Of a stretch of DNA of 53,693 nucleotides, positions 23,707 through 33,020 are shown one piece after another (positions within the stretch are counted from its first letter, which is position 1; every line of letters begins with the position of its first letter). The notes below the pieces were generated by a model. The model ran no database searches and was not told the origin of the DNA. It worked only from the letters and a program-made list of their open reading frames with translations. This DNA comes from CALEAR01 sp035301485 (GTDB taxonomy: Bacteria; Pseudomonadota; Gammaproteobacteria; Pseudomonadales; Alcanivoracaceae), in the NCBI GenBank assembly GCA_035301485.1, contig DATGUF010000049.1, forward strand, positions 1 through 53,693, written 5' to 3'. The translations under genes and the position numbers were made by a program.

Positions 23707-24894
23707 ATGAAATTTGTAGATGAAGCATTTGTACGCGTCCACGCAGGTAAAGGTGGCGACGGTTGTGTTAGTTTTCGTCGTGAAAAATTTATCGAATTCG
23801 GCGGGCCTGACGGTGGCGATGGCGGCAATGGTGGCAGTGTATGGTTTGTGGCAGACCACAATTTAAACACACTCATTGATTACCGATACCAAGGTTTGTA
23901 CCGAGCTGAAAATGGCAGGCCGGGTGAAGGGCGCCAATGTACTGGGAAATCTGCTGAGGATGTGGTGTTAACAGTACCCGTGGGTACTACCGTTATTGAC
24001 GCAGAATATAATGAAGTGCTTGCCGACCTAGTGGAGCATGGCCAACGCGTTAAAGTGGCACAAGGCGGCCGCGGTGGGATGGGAAACATTCGCTTCAAAA
24101 GCAGTACCAACCAGGCGCCCAGAAAAACCACGCCCGGTACACCAGGCGAAAGCCGGCAGTTGCGTTTGGAGCTAAAAGTGCTCGCTGATGTAGGGCTGCT
24201 TGGTATGCCTAATGCGGGCAAAAGCACCTTGATTCGAGCGGTGACCGCTGCGAAAGCCAAGGTGGCAGATTACCCATTTACCACCTTGGTGCCACAGCTA
24301 GGGGTGGTAAAAGTAGACCGCTATCGCAGTTTTGTGATGGCGGATATTCCAGGGCTTATTGAAGGCGCTTCAGAAGGAACGGGTTTAGGTATCCGCTTTT
24401 TAAAGCATTTGGCACGCACGCACTTATTGTTGCACGTGGTGGATGTTGAGCCAGTGGATAATAGCGACCCTGTGGAAAACGTACAGATTTTGGAAGAAGA
24501 GCTAGAGCGTTTTTCGCCTAGTTTGGCGCAGCAGCCGCGTTGGTTAGTGCTGAACAAGCTAGATCTTATTCCTGAAGAAATGCAGGACGAAGTGTGTGAA
24601 GACATCGTCAAGCGTTTGGCTTGGGAAGGGCCTGTATATCGCATTTCTGCCGCCACCAAGAATGGTACCCAAGCGCTGGCTTACGCGTTAATGAATGATA
24701 TTGAAGAGCGTCGCCGCCGCGAGGAAGAAGATCCAGAATACGCTGCAGAACAAGAAGAGCTTCGTGCGCAATTGGAAGAGGAAGCGCGGGAGCGCGTGCA
24801 GCAAGATAAACTCCAGCGTCGTTTGGCAAGGCAAAACGATGATGACGACGAAGATGATGATGATCACGATATGGAAATCATTTACTCCCCATAA
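23707..24894 (+). CDS. obgE: GTPase Obg (CgtA)
   Basis: This essential GTPase works in 50S maturation and the stringent response. The 395 residues include the Gly-rich Obg fold (1-158, e.g. FGGPDGGDGGNGGSVWFVAD). The G domain has G1 GMPNAGKST (about 165-173), G3 DIPGLIEG and NKLD for guanine. The C-terminal tail is strongly acidic (DDDDEDDDDHD). Lengths match the proteobacterial form. Gene order rplU-rpmA-obg-proB is conserved. Confidence 0.98.
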   Translation: MKFVDEAFVRVHAGKGGDGCVSFRREKFIEFGGPDGGDGGNGGSVWFVADHNLNTLIDYRYQGLYRAENGRPGEGRQCTGKSAEDVVLTVPVGTTVIDAEYNEVLADLVEHGQRVKVAQGGRGGMGNIRFKSSTNQAPRKTTPGTPGESRQLRLELKVLADVGLLGMPNAGKSTLIRAVTAAKAKVADYPFTTLVPQLGVVKVDRYRSFVMADIPGLIEGASEGTGLGIRFLKHLARTHLLLHVVDVEPVDNSDPVENVQILEEELERFSPSLAQQPRWLVLNKLDLIPEEMQDEVCEDIVKRLAWEGPVYRISAATKNGTQALAYALMNDIEERRRREEEDPEYAAEQEELRAQLEEEARERVQQDKLQRRLARQNDDDDEDDDDHDMEIIYSP

Positions 24895-24909
24895 ACACAA
24901 GGGTTGAAC

Positions 24910-26028
24910 ATGACAGCTGAACCACAAACACAGCGTTGGATAATTAAAATAGGTAGTTCCTTGTTAACCAATGACGGGGAAGGGCTCGATATTCCGCTTA
25001 TGCAGCGTTGGGTTGATCAAATGGTGGCGCTGCGCGAACAAGGCATCGAAATTGTTGTGGTGTCTTCTGGTGCTGTTGCCGAAGGGATGGGGCGGTTAGG
25101 GTGGAAAGAGCGGCCGCAATCCTTGCATGCTTTGCAAGCCGCCGCTGCAGTGGGGCAGATGGGGCTGGCGCAGGCGTGGGAGACGCGCTTTCAAAAACAT
25201 AGTGTGGCGACCGCGCAAATATTGTTAACCCATGATGATTTGTCAGATCGAACCCGGTATCTCAATGCGCGCTCTACACTGTTGACGCTGTTGAGCTATG
25301 GTGTGGTGCCGGTGGTAAACGAAAATGACACTGTGGCCACTAGCGAAATACGCTTTGGTGATAACGATACATTAGCCGCCTTGGTGGCCAATTTGGTGGT
25401 GGCAGATCGTTTGGTGATTTTAACCGACCAGCAAGGCATCTATGATGCTGATCCGAGGCATAACCCAGACGCTAAGCTTATTCGGGAGGCGTACGCCACA
25501 GATCCAAACATCAAGGCCGTGGCTGGGGATACAGGCGGGGCATTAGGAAGTGGCGGTATGAGCACAAAAGTACGTGCCGCCGTGCTTGCAGCGCGTAGTG
25601 GGGCAGTAACCAGCATAGCAAGTGGGCGCAGCCCAGAGGTGCTAGCTGCTTTAGCGGCCAACGAAGCGCCGGGTACCACTTTGTTGCCTGATACCAGTGT
25701 TTATAACGCAAGAAAGCAGTGGTTGGCGGGGCATTTGCAAATGCGCGGTACTATTACCATTGATGAAGGAGCGGCGGAGCGTTTATTGGAGGCGGGGTCG
25801 AGCTTGCTTCCTGTTGGCGTGGTAGCTGTAACAGGCGATTTTCATCGAGGTGAAATGGTGGCGTGTGTGACGAAAGAAGGTGTTCGTATCGCCTGTGGTT
25901 TAAGTAACTATGATGCTAAAGAAGCGCAGCGCATTGCAGGCGTGAAAAGCTGCCAAATTGCTGACGTGCTAGGTTACAAAAACGAAGAAGAACTGATTCA
26001 CCGAGATAACTTGGTGTTGCTAGGCTAA
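24910..26028 (+). CDS. proB: Glutamate 5-kinase
   Basis: ProB phosphorylates glutamate in the first step of proline synthesis. The frame extends to a TTG at 24904, but the ATG at 24910 is preferred, giving 372 residues. The amino-acid-kinase domain has IKIGSSLLTNDGEGLD (about 12-27), VVSSGAVAEGM, VPVVNENDTVATSEIRFGDN and GTGGMSTK-like GSGGMSTKVRAA. A PUA domain fills residues about 280-360. It lies 15 bases after obg and ends in a strong terminator. Confidence 0.97.
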   Translation: MTAEPQTQRWIIKIGSSLLTNDGEGLDIPLMQRWVDQMVALREQGIEIVVVSSGAVAEGMGRLGWKERPQSLHALQAAAAVGQMGLAQAWETRFQKHSVATAQILLTHDDLSDRTRYLNARSTLLTLLSYGVVPVVNENDTVATSEIRFGDNDTLAALVANLVVADRLVILTDQQGIYDADPRHNPDAKLIREAYATDPNIKAVAGDTGGALGSGGMSTKVRAAVLAARSGAVTSIASGRSPEVLAALAANEAPGTTLLPDTSVYNARKQWLAGHLQMRGTITIDEGAAERLLEAGSSLLPVGVVAVTGDFHRGEMVACVTKEGVRIACGLSNYDAKEAQRIAGVKSCQIADVLGYKNEEELIHRDNLVLLG

Positions 26029-26049
26029 ACAATAAGTTTAAATGAGCAA

Positions 26050-26085
26050 GCATAAAAAAACCGGCCAAAGCCGGTTTTTTTATGC
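26050..26085. terminator. Bidirectional terminator, proB/rpsT
   Basis: A 16-bp perfect stem (26050-26065 with 26070-26085) has a CAAA loop, with seven A and seven T in the arms. It serves the converging proB and rpsT genes. Confidence 0.95.
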
Positions 26086-26101
26086 TTGGATCGCGTAGCT
26101 A

Positions 26102-26374
26102 TTATGCTGCGCTACCCATTGCTTTAATCTTGCTGTTTAAGCGGCTCTTATAGCGTGCAGCTTGGTTCGCATGGAATTTGCCTTTGCGAGTAGCCTTGTC
26201 CAGGACCGAAACTGCTTTGGTGTAACTTTCCTGCGCAGCTTGCTGGTCACCGGACGCAATGGCAGCGTTAACCTTTTTGATGTAGGTACGCACCATGGAA
26301 CGCATAGCAGCATTGTGCTGACGACGCTTTTCTGCTTGACGAGCACGCTTTCGCGCTTGCGGTGAGTTAGCCAA
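26102..26374 (-). CDS. rpsT: 30S ribosomal protein S20 (bS20), TTG start
   Basis: S20 binds the 16S 5' domain and helix 44. The 90-residue product reads MANSPQARKRARQAEKRRQH and ends in AARYKSRLNSKIKAMGSAA, normal for the family. Its start codon is TTG (26374-26372) with CAGGAG ahead. E. coli rpsT also starts with UUG, where the weak codon takes part in S20 autoregulation. A 7-bp hairpin lies about 55 bases upstream. It is divergent from murJ, as in Pseudomonas and E. coli. Confidence 0.98.
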   Translation of the reverse strand: MANSPQARKRARQAEKRRQHNAAMRSMVRTYIKKVNAAIASGDQQAAQESYTKAVSVLDKATRKGKFHANQAARYKSRLNSKIKAMGSAA

Positions 26375-26427
26375 GGTCCTGCTCCTGTCCGAATCTTGTT
26401 CGAAAAAAGTGAATGTTCAATGTTTGT

Positions 26428-26445
26428 GAAGGAACTCATTCCTTC
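26428..26445 (-). promoter_or_regulatory. Hairpin in the rpsT 5' leader
   Basis: GAAGGAA (26428-26434) and TTCCTTC (26439-26445) form a perfect 7-bp stem with a 4-base loop. It lies in the likely untranslated leader of rpsT on the - strand. A role in S20 autoregulation is inference. Confidence 0.45.
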
Positions 26446-26589
26446 TAAACAGCTGTAAATAGGTTAAATGCTATAACAGCTCTTATAAGACGCGCAACTA
26501 TGCCTGCCTCACGTCAAAATGTCAAACCCTAGCTAGCTGTTTCGTTTAACATTGGGTACGCTTTGCGCAGTTTTCAATAGGGTAGAGGT

Positions 26590-28164
26590 ATGGGAACAGC
26601 AACAGATACAAATAAACAAGGTGGGAAGGGGGGCGGTTTATTAGCCTCTGCCGCTGTGGTGAGTGCTATGACATTGCTCTCACGCATTATGGGTTTAGTG
26701 CGCGATGTGGTGTTGGCGCGTTTTTTAGGTGTGTCTGCAGGCACGGATGCTTTTTTCGTTGCCTTCCGTATCCCGAACTTTTTACGCCGCTTGTTCGCAG
26801 AGGGGGCCTTTAACCAAGCTTTTGTGCCGGTGCTTAGCGAATATAAAAAGCAAGGTACGCATGCCGCGGCAAAAGAACTGATTGATAGGGTGGCGGGCAC
26901 TCTTGGGTTTTCCTTAATAACAGTGACCACATTAGGGGTGCTGTTTGCGCCGTTTTTAATTGTGCTGTTTGCGCCCGGCTTTGGTAAAGACCCTGTAAAG
27001 CAATTGCTAGCCACAGAAATGTTGCGGCTCACTTTTCCTTATTTGTTCTTCATAGCACTGACTGCATTTTCAGGCAGCATTCTTAATACATGGGGCCGTT
27101 TTGCGGTGCCAGCGTTTACCCCAGTGTTGCTCAACATTAGTTTGATAACAGCAGCTTTAGTGGTGGCGCCGTTTTTCCCAGAAGAGCGCATGGCTGTAGC
27201 GTTAGCATGGGGTGTGCTAGCGGCGGGAATGCTGCAATTGATGTTGCAGTTGCCTTTCTTGGCACGTTTAGGGTTGCTGCCTAAACCAAAAGTGGATTTT
27301 AAAGACCCAGGGGTAAAAAAGATTATGTTGCTGATGGCGCCTGCTTTGTTCGGCGTTTCTGTTAGCCAAATCAATTTACTCTTAGATACAGTATTGGCGT
27401 CTTTGCTTGAAACGGGTAGTGTGACGTGGCTGTATTACTCCGACCGTTTAATGGAGTTGCCATTGGGGCTGTTTGCAATAGCCATTGGCACAGTAATCTT
27501 GCCTAGCTTGTCGGCTAATCATGCTGAAGCTTCCCAAAAAGAATTTTCGCGTACCCTTGATTGGGGTGTGCGGTTAGTGGTGCTGTTGGCGGTGCCTGCA
27601 GCGGTGGCCTTGATGGTGCTTAGCGATACGCTATTGGCAGCCTTGTTCTATTATGGTGAATTCGAACTGCATGATGTGATGCAGTCGGCACGGGCCTTGC
27701 AAGGTTATTCTTTAGGGTTGTTAGCCTTTATGCTGATTAAAGTGTTAGCGCCCGGATTTTTTGCCCAGCAGAATACGCGCACGCCAGTGCGTATCGGTAT
27801 TATTGCCATGGTGGCAAATATGGTGTTTAACCTCTTGCTTGTGTGGCATTATCGCCACGTAGGTTTAGCGCTTGCCACAGCAGCTTCTGCATGGTTGAAC
27901 GCCGGTTTGTTGTGGCGCGGATTGCGCAAGCAAGGCATTTATCAACCTGGTTCTGAGTGGCGTTTCCTTCTGCCGCGCATTGTGTTTGCTGTGTTGTTGA
28001 TGGGTGTGCTTGTGCACTGGATGGCAGGGCTAACGGATGTGTGGACGATGGGGGCAGCGTTTGAACGTGCCTATATGCTGTTAGCCATCGTAGCATTGGG
28101 CGGGGCCACCTATATAGGTAGCCTTGTGGTGCTAGGTTTTCGGGTTCGTCATTTAAAGCGTTAG
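26590..28164 (+). CDS. murJ: Lipid II flippase MurJ
   Basis: MurJ flips lipid II across the inner membrane for peptidoglycan synthesis. The 524 residues carry some 14 hydrophobic segments. They also have the family's N-terminal signature MTLLSRIMGLVRDVVLARFL (about 26-45) and DAFFVAFRIPNFLRRLFAEG followed by AFNQAFVPV. The ATG at 26590 is preceded by GTAGAGGT. It is divergent from rpsT and followed by ribF. Confidence 0.97.
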   Translation: MGTATDTNKQGGKGGGLLASAAVVSAMTLLSRIMGLVRDVVLARFLGVSAGTDAFFVAFRIPNFLRRLFAEGAFNQAFVPVLSEYKKQGTHAAAKELIDRVAGTLGFSLITVTTLGVLFAPFLIVLFAPGFGKDPVKQLLATEMLRLTFPYLFFIALTAFSGSILNTWGRFAVPAFTPVLLNISLITAALVVAPFFPEERMAVALAWGVLAAGMLQLMLQLPFLARLGLLPKPKVDFKDPGVKKIMLLMAPALFGVSVSQINLLLDTVLASLLETGSVTWLYYSDRLMELPLGLFAIAIGTVILPSLSANHAEASQKEFSRTLDWGVRLVVLLAVPAAVALMVLSDTLLAALFYYGEFELHDVMQSARALQGYSLGLLAFMLIKVLAPGFFAQQNTRTPVRIGIIAMVANMVFNLLLVWHYRHVGLALATAASAWLNAGLLWRGLRKQGIYQPGSEWRFLLPRIVFAVLLMGVLVHWMAGLTDVWTMGAAFERAYMLLAIVALGGATYIGSLVVLGFRVRHLKR

Positions 28165-28174
28165 TCTGCACAAA

Positions 28175-28197
28175 GGGTTGAGGATGAAACTCAGCCC
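28175..28197 (+). other. Hairpin between murJ and ribF
   Basis: GGGTTGAG (28175-28182) pairs with CTCAGCCC (28190-28197), 8 pairs with one G-T, over a 7-base loop. A T-run four bases later (GCTTTTATAAT) makes it either a weak murJ terminator or part of the ribF promoter region. I cannot tell which. Confidence 0.4.
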
Positions 28198-28241
28198 TGA
28201 AGCTTTTATAATCGCCTACTTTATACAACATTGGGACCAAT

Positions 28242-29186
28242 ATGCGGTTAGTTCGCGGCTTACATAATCTACAAGGCGACAAAGCTGCGCCTTGCGTGCT
28301 TACCATTGGTAATTTTGATGGGGTGCACTTAGGGCATCAACGTATTATTGCACGTGTGAATGAAAAAGCAGCAGCACAAGATTTGTTGAGTGCAGTGATG
28401 ATTTTTGAGCCGCAGCCTATTGAGTGGTTCCGTCCAGCGCAGGCGCCGGCGCGTTTAATGTCATTGCGTGATAAACTATGCACCTTGAAAAAATATGGGG
28501 TGCAAAAAGTTTTTTGCGCGCGCTTCAATAAAGCCTTCCAAAGCCTTAGTGCAGGTGAGTTTGTACAGCGGGTGTTAGTGGACGGTCTCAATGTTCGTCA
28601 TCTGGTAGTGGGCGATGATTTCCGTTTCGGCGCGGGCCGAGAGGGAGATTTTGCTTACTTGCAAAAAGCCGGCGAGCAATATGGTTTTACCGTGGAAGAT
28701 ACACCCACACATGCTTACGCAGGTGAGCGCGTTTCGAGCACGCGCGTTCGGCAGGCGCTAGCAAATGGGCAGCTAGATGAGGCTGAAGCCTTGCTAGGGC
28801 ATCCCTATAGCGTTAGCGGGCGTGTACACCACGGCGATAAAATCGGGCGTACCATTAATGTACCCACTGCTAATTTGGTGCTGCGTCATTTACATACCCC
28901 CATTCGAGGGGTGTACGCCGTAACGGTAACAGGCGCTGGGTTAGAGCATTATCCTGCTGTGGCCAGTATTGGTACGCGCCCCACCGTGGGTGGCACGCAG
29001 TGGCGCCTTGAAGTGCATTTATTAAATTACCAAGGGGACTTATACGGCAAGCACCTCACCGTGACGTTGCAACACTATTTGCGCCCCGAATTAAAATTTG
29101 ATGGGCTTGCAGCATTAAAGCAAGCCATCGATACAGATATCCAACAAGCCACTCAGTGGTTTTCAGCTAAAGGCCTTATGTCATGA
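28242..29186 (+). CDS. ribF: Bifunctional riboflavin kinase / FAD synthetase
   Basis: RibF converts riboflavin to FMN and then FAD. The 314 residues have an N-terminal adenylyltransferase domain with TIGNFDGVHLGHQRII (about 25-40) and VGDDFRFGAGREGD. The C-terminal flavokinase domain (about 185-305) has GRTINVPTANL and GVYAVTVTG...SIGTRPTVGG. A TATAAT-like box at 28207-28212, after an 8-bp hairpin (28175-28197), may give a promoter between murJ and ribF. The stop overlaps the ileS start by 4 bases (ATGA). Confidence 0.97.
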   Translation: MRLVRGLHNLQGDKAAPCVLTIGNFDGVHLGHQRIIARVNEKAAAQDLLSAVMIFEPQPIEWFRPAQAPARLMSLRDKLCTLKKYGVQKVFCARFNKAFQSLSAGEFVQRVLVDGLNVRHLVVGDDFRFGAGREGDFAYLQKAGEQYGFTVEDTPTHAYAGERVSSTRVRQALANGQLDEAEALLGHPYSVSGRVHHGDKIGRTINVPTANLVLRHLHTPIRGVYAVTVTGAGLEHYPAVASIGTRPTVGGTQWRLEVHLLNYQGDLYGKHLTVTLQHYLRPELKFDGLAALKQAIDTDIQQATQWFSAKGLMS

Positions 29187-32014
29187 CAGATTACAAAGCC
29201 ACACTTAATTTGCCGCACACAGCGTTTCCCATGCGTGCGGGCTTATCACAACGCGAGCCGCAGCAGCTTGCACAGTGGCAGGAGCAAAACCTTTACGGCA
29301 AGATTCGTGAGCGTTTCGCCGGTAAGCCTAAGTATATTTTGCATGACGGCCCTCCTTACGCTAACGGCGATATTCACATCGGCCATGCGGTGAACAAAAT
29401 ATTGAAAGATATTATTGTTAAGTCTCGCACTTTAAGTGGTTATGACGCCCCTTATGTACCAGGTTGGGATTGCCACGGCCTGCCCATTGAGCACCGTGTT
29501 GAGCAACGTATTGGTAAGGTGGGGCATAAAGTAGATGCTGCCACGTTCCGTACTGAATGCCGCCAATACGCACAGAGCCAAGTTGAAGGCCAGCGCGATG
29601 ATTTTATTCGTTTAGGTGTGTTTGGTGATTGGGAAAATCCTTACCTCACAATGAACTTTAAGTTTGAGGCCGACACTATTCGTGCCTTGGGCGTTATTGT
29701 AAATAACGGGCATTTGCAGCGCGGCTTTAGGCCTGTGCATTGGTGTTTAGATTGCGCTTCTGCTTTAGCTGAAGCAGAAGTGGAGTACCAAGACAAAACT
29801 TCTGATGCGATTGATGTGGCTTTCTCGGTGCTTGATGGTGCCGACTTCACAGCTCGCACAGGTGTTGATGCCACCGATAATTTAGCGGTGGTTATTTGGA
29901 CTACCACACCTTGGACTTTGCCTGCTAACCATGGTGTGAGCGTGCACCCTGAGCTTGAATATGTGGTGTTAAGCGGTTCGCAAAATGGCCAAGCAAAGCA
30001 GGTGATAGTGGCTGATGCACTTGCTGACGAAGTAATTGAGCGCTGGCAACTAGAAAACGTGGTGCAATCAGAGCGCTTTCATGGCCGTGCCCTAGATGGT
30101 TTGGTATTAGAACATCCGTTTGGGCATCGTTCTGTACCCGTGATTGTTGGTGAGCACGTCACTACAGATGCGGGTACGGGGGCAGTGCACACAGCACCAG
30201 GCCATGGTGATGATGACTTCCATATCGGTAAAGCATACGGGTTGCCCACCTCGAGCCCGCTACGCGATAACGGTGTGTTTGCCGAAGACGAACCGGTAGT
30301 GGGTGGTTTACATGTAAACCGTGCTAATGAGCCTGTAATTGAAGCGCTGCAAGAAAAAGGCGCCTTGCTGGCCCACAAGAAACTAGAGCATAGCTACCCT
30401 CATTGCTGGCGCCATAAAACGCCGTTAATTTTCCGTGCCACAGCGCAGTGGTTTATCAACATGCAGCAGGCTGGTTTGCTAGAACAAGCGCAAGCAGCTG
30501 TTAACACTGTGCAGTGGGTGCCAAGTTGGGGTAAAGCGCGTATTGAAGGCATGCTCGAGGATAGGCCAGACTGGTGTATTTCACGCCAGCGTACTTGGGG
30601 CGTGCCCATCGCTTTGTTTGTGGATAAAGATAACAGTGCACCGCATCCCGCCACGGCAGAATTGATAGAAGCTGTAGCTCAATTAGTGGAAAAGAAAGGT
30701 ATCGATGCTTGGTTTGAACTAGACGGCGAGGCCTTCTTGCAGCAACACGGCTACGGTGATGACGCAGAGCAGTACCAAAAAGTGACTGATGCGCTAGATG
30801 TGTGGTTTGATTCGGGCATTACCCACTATGGCGTGCTTGAGCAAAACGAAGCGCTCGCAGTGCCTGCTGATTTATATTTGGAAGGTTCAGACCAGCACAG
30901 AGGTTGGTTCCAATCTTCTTTGCTTACCAGTGTAGCCATGCGCGGTGCAGCACCCTATAAAAGCGTGCTAACCCATGGATTCACGGTGGATGAGTCGGGC
31001 CGCAAAATGTCGAAGTCCTTGGGCAACGTTATTGCCCCACAAGAAGTGACTTCCACCCTAGGTGCAGACATTTTGCGTTTGTGGGTGTCGGCGACAGATT
31101 ACCGTGGCGAGATGTCTGTTTCACACGGCATCTTGAAACAAACCGCTGATGCTTATCGTCGCATTCGTAATACAAGCCGCTTCTTGTTGGCGAACCTCAA
31201 TGGTTTCGTGCCCTCTGAGCATGCATTGCAAGAAGAGGAAATGTTGTGGCTTGATCGCTGGGCGGTAGACAGAGCTGCAGAATTACAAGCTGAAATTATT
31301 GAGCTTTACGAAAACTTCCAGTTCCACCAGGTGTATCAGCGTATCCACCATTTCTGCTCAATAGAGATGGGCGGTTTTTATCTAGATATTATTAAAGATA
31401 GGCAATACACCACACAGGAAGATTCACGTGCGCGTCGCTCTTGCCAAACAGCGCTATACCACATTGCCGAAGCGTTAGTGCGCTGGATGGCACCCATTAT
31501 GAGCTTCACCGCTGAAGAAATTTGGCAGCATATGCCGGGTGAGCGCGATGAATCTGTGTTCTTGGTGGAATGGTATGAGGGTTTATTCACTCTGCCCGAA
31601 AATGCTGAGATGAACCGTGCTTTCTGGGTACAGGTGCAGGCGGTTAAACAAGCGGTTAACAAAGCCATTGAAGATGCGCGTAACGAAAAAGTTGTGCGTG
31701 CTAACTTAGCTGGTGACGCCGTGTTGTACGTGAATGAAGACGTGGAAAAATTACTGCAGCCCTTCGCGGATGAGTTACGTTTTGTCACTATTACTTCCAC
31801 GGCACGTTTAGCACCTTTGGCGCAAGCGCCTGAAGAACTCGCTAGCTCCGCAGTGGAAGGTTTGAAAGTGGCCATCACAGCTTCCTCAGCAGAGAAATGT
31901 ACTCGTTGCTGGCACCATAGAGAAGATGTGGGCAGTAACGCCGAGCACCCAGAGCTATGTTTGCGCTGTGTGGATAACGTAGAGGGTGACGGTGAGGAGC
32001 GCCATTATGCCTAA
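29183..32014 (+). CDS. ileS: Isoleucyl-tRNA synthetase
   Basis: IleS charges tRNA-Ile and edits misactivated valine. The 943 residues have the class I motifs PYANGDIHIGHAVNK (HIGH, about 58-72) and KMSKS (about 610). The CP1 editing domain includes WTTTPWTLPANHGV and HTAPGHGDDDF. The C-terminal zinc ribbon is CTRCWHH...CLRC (about 905-930). It is coupled to ribF by a 4-base overlap and to lspA by an 8-base overlap. Confidence 0.99.
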   Translation: MTDYKATLNLPHTAFPMRAGLSQREPQQLAQWQEQNLYGKIRERFAGKPKYILHDGPPYANGDIHIGHAVNKILKDIIVKSRTLSGYDAPYVPGWDCHGLPIEHRVEQRIGKVGHKVDAATFRTECRQYAQSQVEGQRDDFIRLGVFGDWENPYLTMNFKFEADTIRALGVIVNNGHLQRGFRPVHWCLDCASALAEAEVEYQDKTSDAIDVAFSVLDGADFTARTGVDATDNLAVVIWTTTPWTLPANHGVSVHPELEYVVLSGSQNGQAKQVIVADALADEVIERWQLENVVQSERFHGRALDGLVLEHPFGHRSVPVIVGEHVTTDAGTGAVHTAPGHGDDDFHIGKAYGLPTSSPLRDNGVFAEDEPVVGGLHVNRANEPVIEALQEKGALLAHKKLEHSYPHCWRHKTPLIFRATAQWFINMQQAGLLEQAQAAVNTVQWVPSWGKARIEGMLEDRPDWCISRQRTWGVPIALFVDKDNSAPHPATAELIEAVAQLVEKKGIDAWFELDGEAFLQQHGYGDDAEQYQKVTDALDVWFDSGITHYGVLEQNEALAVPADLYLEGSDQHRGWFQSSLLTSVAMRGAAPYKSVLTHGFTVDESGRKMSKSLGNVIAPQEVTSTLGADILRLWVSATDYRGEMSVSHGILKQTADAYRRIRNTSRFLLANLNGFVPSEHALQEEEMLWLDRWAVDRAAELQAEIIELYENFQFHQVYQRIHHFCSIEMGGFYLDIIKDRQYTTQEDSRARRSCQTALYHIAEALVRWMAPIMSFTAEEIWQHMPGERDESVFLVEWYEGLFTLPENAEMNRAFWVQVQAVKQAVNKAIEDARNEKVVRANLAGDAVLYVNEDVEKLLQPFADELRFVTITSTARLAPLAQAPEELASSAVEGLKVAITASSAEKCTRCWHHREDVGSNAEHPELCLRCVDNVEGDGEERHYA

Positions 32015-32522
32015 GCCATCAGCCGCTGATGCTGCTAGCCGCTGGCAGTGGCATCAATTGAAATGGTTGTGGCTGACAGCATTGACTGTGGCGCTAGACC
32101 AATGGAGCAAGCAAGCTGTTGAAGGCGCGCTTGCGTTGTACGAGCGCATAGCGGTATTGCCATTTTTTAATATCACTTTAGCTTACAACGAGGGCGCTGC
32201 TTTTAGTTTTCTAGCGGGCGCCGGCGGTTGGCAACGTTGGTTCTTTACGGCGGTGGCCTGTGTGGCAAGTGCTTTGATTATTGGCTGGTTACTCACCAAA
32301 AAAGAATCTAAGTGGGTGCAAGCAGGCTTGGCGTTAGTGCTAGGTGGTGCGTTGGGCAATTTGTGGGATCGGCTAGCGCTAGGCCATGTGGTGGATTTTC
32401 TCGATTTCTATTGGGCTAGCTCGCATTTTCCAGCGTTTAATATTGCCGATACAGCGATCACATTAGGGGTAGCGTGCATGCTGCTCGATATGTTTTTAAC
32501 TAAGGAGCCTTCCCATGACTGA
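32007..32522 (+). CDS. lspA: Lipoprotein signal peptidase (signal peptidase II)
   Basis: LspA is an inner-membrane aspartyl protease that cleaves prolipoprotein signal peptides after diacylglyceryl modification. With the ATG at 32007 (GAGGAG ahead) the protein has 171 residues, four membrane segments, NEGAAFSFL, GNLWDRLALGHVVDFLDF and FNIADTAI. The two Asp of the last motifs are catalytic. A GTG at 31986 would overlap ileS more and is not favoured. It serves lipoproteins such as BamD and YajG in this window. Confidence 0.97.
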   Translation: MPKPSAADAASRWQWHQLKWLWLTALTVALDQWSKQAVEGALALYERIAVLPFFNITLAYNEGAAFSFLAGAGGWQRWFFTAVACVASALIIGWLLTKKESKWVQAGLALVLGGALGNLWDRLALGHVVDFLDFYWASSHFPAFNIADTAITLGVACMLLDMFLTKEPSHD

Positions 32523-32985
32523 GCCATTAAAAATTGGGCCACAGCGTGAAATTACTTTGCATTTTGCAGTGTTGCTTGAATCGGGCGAGGAAGTGGACTC
32601 CACGTTTGACGGCGAACCCGCCACCTTTGTTTGGGGCGATGAATCTTTGCCAGAAGGTTTCGAACGCTCCTTGTTGGGCTTAAAAGCAGGTGATAAGCGC
32701 AGTGTATCAATGGGGCCCGAACAAGGGTTTGGTGAAGTTAACCCCGAAAATATTTTGCACTTCCGCCGCGAAGAGTTCCCGCCAGAAGATGAGCTGGCGC
32801 CAGGGGTTGTCATGCAATTTACTGACGCTGCTAAAGCAGAGTTGCCTGGTGTAATTAAGAGCGTTGATGAAGAATGGGTGACAGTGGATTTTAACCACCC
32901 GTTAGCTGGCCGTAATTTAACCTTCGTGGTGGAAATTATAGATGTTAAGCTAGAAGCGAAAGAGCAAATTATTCAGCTTCGTTAA
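32515..32985 (+). CDS. fkpB: FKBP-type peptidyl-prolyl isomerase, SlpA/FkpB type
   Basis: This is a small FKBP-fold prolyl isomerase/chaperone of the SlyD-like group. The 156 residues have the FKBP half-domains around GEEVDSTFDGEPATFVWGDE and LPEGFERSLLGLKAGDK, with an inserted flap domain (about 75-125), then VDFNHPLAGRNLTFVVEI. There is no signal peptide. It overlaps lspA by 8 bases and precedes ispH by 35 bases, the standard gammaproteobacterial order. Confidence 0.95.
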   Translation: MTEPLKIGPQREITLHFAVLLESGEEVDSTFDGEPATFVWGDESLPEGFERSLLGLKAGDKRSVSMGPEQGFGEVNPENILHFRREEFPPEDELAPGVVMQFTDAAKAELPGVIKSVDEEWVTVDFNHPLAGRNLTFVVEIIDVKLEAKEQIIQLR

Positions 32986-33020
32986 TGGTAAACCAATCAT
33001 CCAACCTATAGGTGATGTAA

